Shown one piece after another: positions 56,423 to 64,000 of a stretch of 64,000 nt of DNA. The stretch spans positions 92,153,777 to 92,217,776 of the forward strand of contig NC_083338.1 of assembly GCF_019175385.1 (NCBI RefSeq), in the 5' to 3' direction. The notes beneath the pieces are model-generated. The model was given only the letters and a program-made list of their open reading frames with translations. It was not told the origin of the DNA and made no database searches. Within the stretch, counting starts at the first letter, position 1. Every line of letters starts with the position of its first letter. The position numbers were made by a program, and so were the translations under genes. This DNA comes from Lycium barbarum. Taxonomy: Eukaryota; Streptophyta; Magnoliopsida; Solanales; Solanaceae.

Positions 56423-57594
56423 ATTTGATGCCCCTTGCTATATATAAAAAATAAGGTTTGGGGATGCCAAGGCCGACTTCGATGAGATTGCAGATGGCTG
56501 ATAGGACTATCAAAAGACCTGTTGGGGTGGTTGATGATGTCATTGTGCAGGTTAGTGATTTTATGTTGCCCGCTGATTTTGTGATTCTTGACTGTGCTGT
56601 TGATCGGGACATTCCTATAATTCTGGGGAGACCTTTCCTTGCTACAGGGAGGGCTCTGATGGATTCGGAGAAAAATGAAATAAAGTTTCGAGTCAACAAT
56701 GAAGAAGTGACCTTTCAGGATAGCAAAGGGATGAAGTTACCAAGTGCTTATGAGAGTATTTTGGTAATTGATTCATTCGATGTTGTTGATGAAGCAGTGG
56801 AGTTCAAGATGGAAGAAGAGAGTTTGGGTGAGGCTTTAGTTGGTATTCTGATTAATTTCGATGCTGAAGACATGGAAGGCTATGAGGAGACAATTAATTC
56901 ACTTGTTGGGTTGGGATCATACACATACCACCCAAAGAAGCTGAATCTTGATCTGGAGAACAGAACAACTCCTCCAGCAAAGCCTTCGATCATTGAGCCA
57001 CCTATGTTGGAGCTTAAGCAACTCCCATCACACTTGAGATATGAGTTCCTTGGTCCGGACAATACATTACCGGTGATTGTTTTAGCCTTATTAACTGAGG
57101 AGCAGATAGTGCAGCAGCTGGTTACTGAGGCGACCACAGAGATCAGTGCAGATTTTGAGAAAAAGCACGAGGTGTATCAAGCTAGACTCGACAGCTTTGA
57201 GGTGAGATTGTTGACTCGAGAGAAGACCGCACCCGGTGGGGAATCTAGTTCTTTGAGGAGTGAGTTGGAGAAGCTGAAAAAGGAGCTTGAAACACTCAAG
57301 CGGCACGGGATGATAGCCGTACCAGCACCAGCACCACGTCCCATTTTGCCTACTTCGTTTAAGGTGCTAGATTTTCTTCATTCTGAGGAGGAGACGGAGG
57401 ATGCCGAACCCTCTGTTAGCGGTACTGGAAAGAGGGTCCTTGAGTCATCTGAGGACTCGGAGGAGTTGGCCATGAGATTAAAGAAGACTAAAAAGAAGGA
57501 ACTGCAGCAGGCGATCTTTCAGTCATTAGTTGAGCCGCAGTGCCAACCAGGAGAGTCCTCAAGTCAACCACCGGATGCGGTGGGCCAACTATGA
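56423..57594 (+). pseudogene. Element E protease C-terminal part fused to a coiled-coil tail
   Basis: In the next frame a stop precedes GLGMPRPTSMRLQMADRTIK, then DFVILDCAVDRDIPIILGRP, which is the Athila protease flap and closing region. From about residue 200 of this 378-codon open frame the sequence, after LLTEEQ, is not RT. It is a charged heptad-rich stretch (LRSELEKLKKELETLKRHG), then a Pro/Ala linker and an acidic and a basic patch, ending GESSSQPPDAVGQL. I take the tail to be the end of an ORF that normally lies after integrase, brought here by a large deletion. This is inference. Confidence 0.75.
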
Positions 57595-59120
57595 GATGCT
57601 CATAGCATCAATTTACCATTTTATTGCTCCCTCGTTCTTATAATTGAAGCACCGAAACAGTGCTTGATTCTTTAGTTGAGGGTGGGACTAATTGATAGTA
57701 GAGTAGTGTACATATGTGTTTAGGGACCCCCTCAGCTTTTCTTTGCCAGCGTTATTTTCCCGAGGAGGGTTTTATTTTGTTGAAACTGGCATGTTTAGGA
57801 TGTTGCTTAGGTTGAGTAGAATAATTTTGACTTATTTGGTGTTACTTTGTAACTGATGGCATGTGTTGTGGTTTGTTGAAAATTTTGGACCCCTCAAAAA
57901 TTTTGAAAAATGCATACTTAGAACAGTTACTGTTTGACAGGATTGATTCTTTATATGACATTGTGATTATTGGAGTGTTGTGTGTGACGAATGACTTCTT
58001 AGGAGGCCACAAGTGTAAAAATGATTGTCCTTATGCCGATGTGTGTGTGAGTTGTTAGTTTAATTCTTTTTACGCATGTATAATCTAGAACTTGTCTGGT
58101 TGGTCTTGTTTGAAATACTAAAGTTAGTTTGGTTGTGAAATGATCTTAGGCTTTCTTTGTGTAAATAAGTCACTGTGCCTAAATAAGCCTCTCCAAAAGC
58201 TGAAAATATCACTAGTGTCCCTTTTTGACCTTTTTCTTGGCTAGCCGAATGAAACCTCACCCGTTGCGAAATTTACCCATCTTCGCACCTGTTAGATCCT
58301 TGATGCTACTAGATAGACGAGGCAAAGCGCCTAAGTTGGGGGTGAATTAAATGTGAAGTAGATGTTGAGAGCAAAGGTTGGGGGTGGTGGAATTTGCCAA
58401 TAGAGAGTCGATGTGGTAGTTGATACTAATAAAAAAAAATCATCAGAAAATTGAAACACAAAAAGAATTGCTAGTTGGATAGGAATAAAACAACATCAAG
58501 GTCGAAAACGTGAAAGAAAATAAAGGGGTTGGAAAGAAAAGAGGCGAATCAAGGTAAAGAGATGTTGTAGTGTCAAGGAGGGTGAGTCACTACTACCCAA
58601 AAAGTATCCTACCCGTCCTTAAGCCTACATTACAAGCCGAAACAAGTCCTAATGTGATCACAACCGAACGAGCCTAGGATGAGAACATAGAAAATAAGGG
58701 CAAGCCTATGGTATTTGCATATGTAGATATGAACTCTTTGTGAGTGTTGAGTGTTTTTCTCTTCTCTTTCATCTTCGCCCCATTCTTGTTGTATATATGT
58801 GTGTTGGGACATTCTTTGGTCTATGTGAGGGCATAAGGATGAGAATTGAACAAAATAAAGTGACCACCGAAAGTCGCGTTTGTGTGCATAATAACATGTT
58901 CGATAATGAAATGTCATGTATTGAAGCTTCGTGGTTAGTCATAACGTTCTTAAGTTATGTATATTGCTTTACAAAAGACGGTTGGGGTGGTCAGTTGAAG
59001 GAAAACATGCATGCCAGAAGTTCCAAGTCAAAACCAATGTAGACATTGTTATTCTATGATATCTAAGTGTTAGATTGAGTCGTTGTGTGGTATGGCTTGC
59101 TTGAGGACAAGCAAATACTT
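57595..59120 (+). other. Element E 3' non-coding region
   Basis: About 1.5 kb with no convincing reading frame. Purine-rich copies of AAGTTGGGGGTG-like sequence occur at 58331 and 58376 as well as at the true polypurine tract, as is usual in Athila elements. Nothing env-like is recognised. Confidence 0.6.
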
Positions 59121-59134
59121 TAAGTTGGGGGTGT
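59121..59134 (+). other. Polypurine tract of element E
   Basis: TAAGTTGGGGGTGT directly before the 3' LTR start TGATGTGG. Confidence 0.85.
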
Positions 59135-60540
59135 TGATGTGGTGTGATTTTACGCCATAATCGATGCTTTTTTGCTATAAGTTTTACTTGTTTTTAAGCA
59201 AGCCTATGTGATTTTACGTAGTTTTTTAGTGTTTTCCAGGTAAAGGAGCAGATTCGGCATAATAACAGTTGAAGTGCAGAACCAGGTCGTAATTGCAGTT
59301 TACGATCCGTATTCTACAATACGGGCCATATTCCATGGTCGTATTAAAGGATCTCAGAAACAGAAAGTCAAGCTGCGAAGATGGTGATTTACGAGCTAAG
59401 TTTACAGACCGTATTTCAGTTTACTGTCCGTATTCCATCACGTATTTAATCATTCAAGCATCTGGCAGAAAGTCTGAGTTTTGGCAAAGTGAAAGATGAT
59501 CATGCAGTTTATGGACCGTAAACCACTTTACGATCCGTATTTCAAGAGAAACGACTGAAGGACGACTGGGTCGTGAATTGACTTTACTGTCCGTAAACCG
59601 GTTTACGGACCGTATTTCGTGATGATGGGACCAAAGTGCAAATCTGTAACCTTTGTATTTCCAAAACTTATAAATAGTCATTGTAGGGTTTTAATAGTTA
59701 CGAGATATTATATTTTTGTCTCTTGACTTAGAACATTAAATACTCTCTAGTTTTTGAAGATTCAAACATCAATTCAAGTATTATCAATTCTTCTTTTATT
59801 CCAAAGTAAGCAAATTATGAATTCTTCAATTTCTTATTTCTTGTTGTTTGCCATGAGTAGCTATATTCCCTTACTAGGGTTGAGAATCCAATGATGGGTG
59901 TTTTGTGGTTGGGTTTGTGATTGATATACAAATAATGGATTATTAGGGTTTAGTTATTCTTCATTCTTCATTCGTAATTAATGGTTGCAAACATTGATTA
60001 AAGCTATAAACCCTAATTTATTTGGGAAAATAATTAGAGTTGGTAAGAATAATTAACAAGAACTCAAAGCTTTAAACTTTGTTTAATAAATTCACTTTGG
60101 AATAAGAAGAATTTACTTGGCATGATTAATCGTTCTTCATAGTCACTTTCTTATATTTGGGAAAATCATAGAAAGACATAATCTTTATTTATTGGGAAAT
60201 AGTAGAGATTCACATAGAGATTAAGTGCATTCATATAATGATCCATTACAAGTATATCAAGATCAATACCCATGATCATACACTCTATCTAACGGGGACA
60301 CAACCTTAGTTTCTTTTACCATAAATTTCCACCAAAGCAATAGTTTAGAAATTAGTTATAGAAAAAACCATTTTTTACCAAAATAATCGGATTAAGACAT
60401 TAGACCTAGAACTTAGCATCTAGGACTTTAGTAACCTTTTCACACCATATTCCCTGTGGGATTCGACCCCAACCTCGTTGGGTTACTATATTTGACAACG
60501 TCCGCGTTATACCATTAATAGGTGTAATTTGAGCGTATCA
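59135..60540 (+). mobile_element. 3' LTR of element E (1406 bp)
   Basis: Near-identical copy of 52924-54328. Ends GCGTATCA, followed by the CGTCC duplication. Palindromes 59284-59622 and TATAAATA at 59669-59676. Confidence 0.93.
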
Positions 60541-62103
60541 CGTCCACAAATAAAAGGACGTCAGTAGGAAGAATGTACTGAGTATGTAAAGCATGATCAA
60601 TATCGATATAGAAGCATAATGAACAATCATGAGAAATAGCACAAGATGGGAAACAGTAACATCATCGTCATAAGCACTTACTTACCTTACATAGGAACTT
60701 TCCATTTCTAATGCGTATCGGTGTACATACATCAATATCAATATTCATTTCCATAGGCTTATCCTTATTCATATCATTTACATCCCATATATATAGCATA
60801 TTCGTACTCTTAATGATGTCATATACGCAGCACATATATATATATATACATAACATGCCCGACCACGAAGGTTCGGTGTTTCATACATACTTGGCCAGCC
60901 AAGGCTCAAGGTCATACATACCTGGCCCTACCAAGGCATCAGGGTTATCCGTACCATCTGCAGAGGTGTGCGCACGTTACGTAATCATATACATACTCTA
61001 TACATATTCATATACATATATTCTACCCGACATCATAAGCTCGGGGTCTTATCATAGCCCTTCATAGGCACACATACATATAATAGCTGATAGACATCAT
61101 TAGCATCATGTTATTATCATCATCATTACTATCATCGTCGTTATCATTACATCTATCTTATAGGCTTACTCGTCATATGAGGAACTTAGTACTATCATCG
61201 CACATCAAGCATCGTGAGCTTACTAGCTCGGAAGATCAATCATTTGAAGAAATCATAGACTTATAGAATATTTAGACGTTAGGACAAAGAACCATGCCGT
61301 ATGAAAGAAGGGTTGGCCTTACATACCTTTTCCGATCAACTATTCTATACTGTCCGTCCTCCTCTGAAGCTCACGTGTCCACCTTCATTAAGGGCATACT
61401 ATCGTTAGAATCGACAACTAGCATATATGCCAAAAGCGAATGAAAATAGGAAAGCATCTCCTTTATTTATACAACATTCCTCCACATCGTAAATCAACTC
61501 CCAAACATCAACAATACATTCACAATACCATAACAATGGCCATTAATCATTTACCTTAACCACAATATCTAGATTTCTCAATTCGCTCCCAATTCACCGA
61601 TATTCATGGTCATATCACCCGAATTCATCCATTCATATACAATTCCCATCTTCATGATCTTAACATCATTCATAACACATTCATATCACAACACAACAAG
61701 AATCACAATTCAATTCAAACTATTTCTCAAAATATCACTATTCATCATTTATGACCCATTTTTCTATACCCATCTAATGTCCAAGAATTTTAACTCTCAA
61801 ATACCTTAAACAACATATAAATACCATAAATATTACCTTAGATGTTGTAGGAACGAGCCTTGGTCGAAATGCTCCACTTGAACAAAAACCCTAGTTTTCC
61901 TTCAATGTGATTTCTTGACTTGAATGATCTTAATGGGTTTCCTTACACTTGATTCACTTGATTTGTGTTGTTGATCACTAAATATCCTTGAAATCTTGTG
62001 GAATATATGTAGAGAGATGTTTTAGAGAGAAGGGGTGTCAAGGGAAATGAAATGAAATATACTTGGCCTTTTCATTTATTGAGCCAAAATCTGTCCTGAC
62101 AAA

Positions 62104-62255
62104 ATATACGGACCAACATACGGTCCATATAAATTGTATGGGCCGTATGTTTGGTCGTACATTTGGTCCAGAAACCTTTTCCTTGCTGGGCTGGTTATAC
62201 GGTCCCAAACATACGGACCGTATAAATTATACGACCTGTATGTTTGGCCGTATAA
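62104..62255 (-). promoter_or_regulatory. Palindrome cluster in the solo C LTR (irregular spacing)
   Basis: Palindrome-like centres at 62112, 62124, 62142, 62203, 62217 and 62235. Spacings are 12, 18, 14 and 18 bp rather than 19, so this copy has drifted or represents a subfamily variant. Confidence 0.5.
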
Positions 62256-62603
62256 CTCCCAAAGGTTCCGAAGTTCGTTTCGTCGTCTCGTTTGATCTCC
62301 AATCCTTATGGAACCTTATTAACACTTGCTCAACACTTCAATACCAATCTAAGGGACATTATCACTCTTCTCCAAGACATGCTTAAAGCCTCGCTAACTC
62401 GTTACTCGTATTTCCTTTCCGATACTTATCAAATACTTTTCCTTCTCTTGGCAATCCTCTTCCCCCATCTCTAACATCTTTAAAATCATATCTAGAGTCA
62501 TCGAATGTCATCGCTTACTCATGAACATATCGTATACTCATACCCTTCGCTAGCCCATTCACTTATGCATTAACGGAAGATTTTTCCGAGGTGTAACAAC
62601 TTT

Positions 62604-63303
62604 ATTAATGGTATGTTGAGGATGCTTCGTTTGATACATGCTTCTGACACCGAGTCGGTGGAGTTAGCGTCATATATATTGAGGGATGTCTCGATCCATT
62701 GGTACACGGTTTGGATGGCTTCACGGGGAGCCAATGCACCTCCCCCGGTATGGCAAGAATTTGTTAATGCTTTCCTCCATCACTATATGCCTCCAGAAGT
62801 TCGGCGAGCTAAAGCCAATAAGTTCTTGAATTTGAGGCAAGGTAGCATGAGTACTCTAGAGTATAGTCTCTGCTTCAACTCTTTGGCTAGGTATGCTTCG
62901 GCCATGGTAGCAGATATGGGTGATGGGGTACACCGATTTGTGAAAGGCCTAGGGCCACATTTGATGGATAGGTGCTTAACTGCATCCCTTCAGGACAATA
63001 TGGATATTTCATGCACTCAGGTCCATGCTACAAATTTTGGAAGAAAGTCTACAACAGCAAAGAAGTGAGCGTGAGCATGATAGGGGACATAGCAAGAGGG
63101 CCAGATCTTCGGGTCCGATGAGTGAGCTTAGAGGCGGGCGCAGACAGTAGTTTTCTAGGCATTCAGGCTTTCCTATGACTAGTGTGCCACCCCAGTTTTT
63201 AGGCCAGAGATTCGATAGATCTACTCATTCCGGGCCGAGTCAGAGTTTTTCGAGGTCTCAGTTTAGAGGTGATTCGGGTCAGGAAAGGCCACACGTGCCA
63301 TGA
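62604..63303 (+). pseudogene. C+ gag, continuation after the nested insertion
   Basis: Picks up as INGMLRMLRLIHASDTESVE and covers the rest of the capsid-like core (PPPVWQEFVNAFLHHYMPPE, SMSTLEYSLCFNSLARYASA). An extra T near 63035 shifts the frame. In the new frame the basic linker follows, with TAG at 63148 and TGA at 63301. Confidence 0.88.
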
Positions 63304-64000
63304 TGTTACCAGTGTAAGAAGTTACATTGGGGTCCATACCGATTGGCTTCACAGGTTTGTTATTCATGTGGTCGACCAGGCCATATTATGCTTGATTGCC
63401 CCTCAGTTTATGGTAGAGGTAGGACCCAGCCTTTAGGGTCGATAGCCAGATCTTCATCGTCTGTACACCCTATGGGGCCAGGTTCACATGCGCCAGTCGA
63501 CCATAGTAGAGGTAGAGGGAGAGTCCCCAGTTCTAGCGGTCCTCCACACCGTATTTATGCTTTGGTTGGACGCCAAGATCTTGAGTCTTCTCTTGATGTG
63601 GTCACAGGTATATTATCGGTATTTTCTCATGATGTATATGCTTTGATTGATCCGGGATCCACATTGTCATATGTTACTCCGTATATTGTGGGTCGATTTA
63701 GAGTCGAGCCGGAGTCAATCAAACCTTTTGAGGTGTCTACACCCGTTGGTGAATCGATAATAGCTAGCCGAGTATATAGAAACTGTATAGTTGTGATTTG
63801 TGACCGTCGTACTATGATTGACTTGCATGAGCTAAAAATGGTAGACTGCGATGTTATTATGGGCATGGATTGGTTGACTTCTTTCTATGCCAATGTTGAT
63901 TGTAGAATGAAAATGGTTCGCTTCCAATTTGCGGGAGAACCAGTTTTAGAATGGAAAGCGAATACTGCGTCACCAAAAGGTAGGTTTATTTCCTATCTAA
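63304..64000 (+). pseudogene. C+ zinc knuckle and protease, open to the window end
   Basis: Read by eye, this frame is open for about 232 codons to the last base. It holds the CCHC knuckle CYSCGRPGHIMLDC (63358-63399), a Ser/Gly/Arg linker, the protease active-site motif [13 protein letters not shown] (about 63640) and [13 protein letters not shown], and is cut at FISYL. It matches the A+ and D proteases. Whether RT follows intact cannot be seen. Confidence 0.9.

Larger units (their letters stand above)
52924..60540 (+). mobile_element. Element E: Athila-type retrotransposon, complete ends, no RT/RNase H/integrase
   Basis: 5' LTR 52924-54328 (1405 bp) and 3' LTR 59135-60540 (1406 bp), both TGATGTGG...GCGTATCA and nearly identical by eye, flanked by CGTCC (52919-52923, 60541-60545). 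The primer site matches tRNA-Asp, the Athila hallmark. The internal 4.8 kb encodes only gag, protease and an unusual coiled-coil tail; RT, RNase H and integrase are absent. It therefore needs enzymes from another Athila copy. High LTR similarity indicates a young insertion. Confidence 0.93.
52457..62598 (-). mobile_element. Solo C LTR (minus strand) inserted in C+ gag, split by element E
   Basis: Begins TGTCACGACCC, ends GAGGTGTAACA, with ACTTT on both sides (52452-52456, 62599-62603). Without element E it is about 2.5 kb. No internal sequence, so it is a solo LTR. Carries the stem-loop 52762-52780 and palindromes 62104-62255. The gag reading frame continues across once the insertion and one duplication are ignored. 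Confidence 0.94.
49040..64000 (+). mobile_element. Element C+: Ty3/gypsy retrotransposon, right end outside window
   Basis: 5' LTR 49040-51866, primer site, gag split at 52456/62599 by a nested solo LTR, then the zinc knuckle and protease running off the end. The left target site cannot be confirmed without the right end. Gag and protease are close to those of A+ and D, so it belongs to the same chromovirus group. Confidence 0.88.

Noticed and set aside
57595..59120. Env-like gene in element E
   Set aside because: No signal peptide, membrane segment or long frame in this stretch.

Overview
This window is intergenic plant DNA built almost entirely from nested LTR retrotransposons. I found no intact host gene, tRNA gene or CRISPR array. 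The evidence for a plant is chromovirus-type Ty3/gypsy polyproteins (gag with CCHC knuckle, protease, RT, RNase H, integrase, chromodomain relics), an initiator-Met tRNA primer site (TGGTATCAGAGC) next to several LTRs, and one Athila-type element with a tRNA-Asp primer site. The gag and protease wording resembles elements I know from Solanaceae. That placement is an inference. The family labels A to E below are mine.

Layout. The oldest layer is element D (plus strand; about 41081-45478 and 48517-48910). Its 5' LTR was hit by element B (minus strand; internal region 1-3869, 5' LTR 3870-6280 plus 40589-41080; its other end lies left of the window). The B LTR was hit by a 34-kb insertion, 6281-40583, bounded by one 5-bp duplication (GGACC). 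That insertion is a tandem multimer of non-autonomous element A: LTR, internal, LTR, internal, LTR, internal, LTR, all on the minus strand. Later insertions sit inside the array. A deleted plus-strand element, A+, lies at 6639-12087 (TSD CAATG). A solo B LTR lies at 26218-29136 (TSD ATACT). A truncated C LTR lies at 31958-37410 and carries its own solo B LTR at 33971-37247 (TSD GTATC). The integrase of D holds another solo B LTR at 45479-48516.

Right part. Element C+ starts at 49040 (5' LTR 49040-51866) and runs off the right end at 64000. Its gag is split by an inverted solo LTR of the same family (52457-62598, TSD ACTTT). That LTR is in turn split by a complete Athila-type element E (52924-60540, TSD CGTCC), which keeps gag and protease but lacks RT, RNase H and integrase. 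Every coding region is broken by nonsense codons or frameshifts, many of them consistent with C-to-T decay.

Most interesting signals. (1) LTRs of families A, A+, C and the unrelated Athila element E share clusters of a 9-bp palindrome, ACGGNCCGT. The palindromes come in pairs whose centres are usually exactly 19 bp apart, about 50-70 bp upstream of a TATA-like box. (2) Families A, B and C share a 19-nt stem-loop in the LTR with a 7-nt GYCYTGT loop and compensatory stem changes. (3) The tandem A array has inner LTRs that differ from its outer LTRs, which suggests stepwise growth by unequal exchange. (4) A 5S rRNA-derived segment lies in the gag region of element B. All identities and counts were made by eye.
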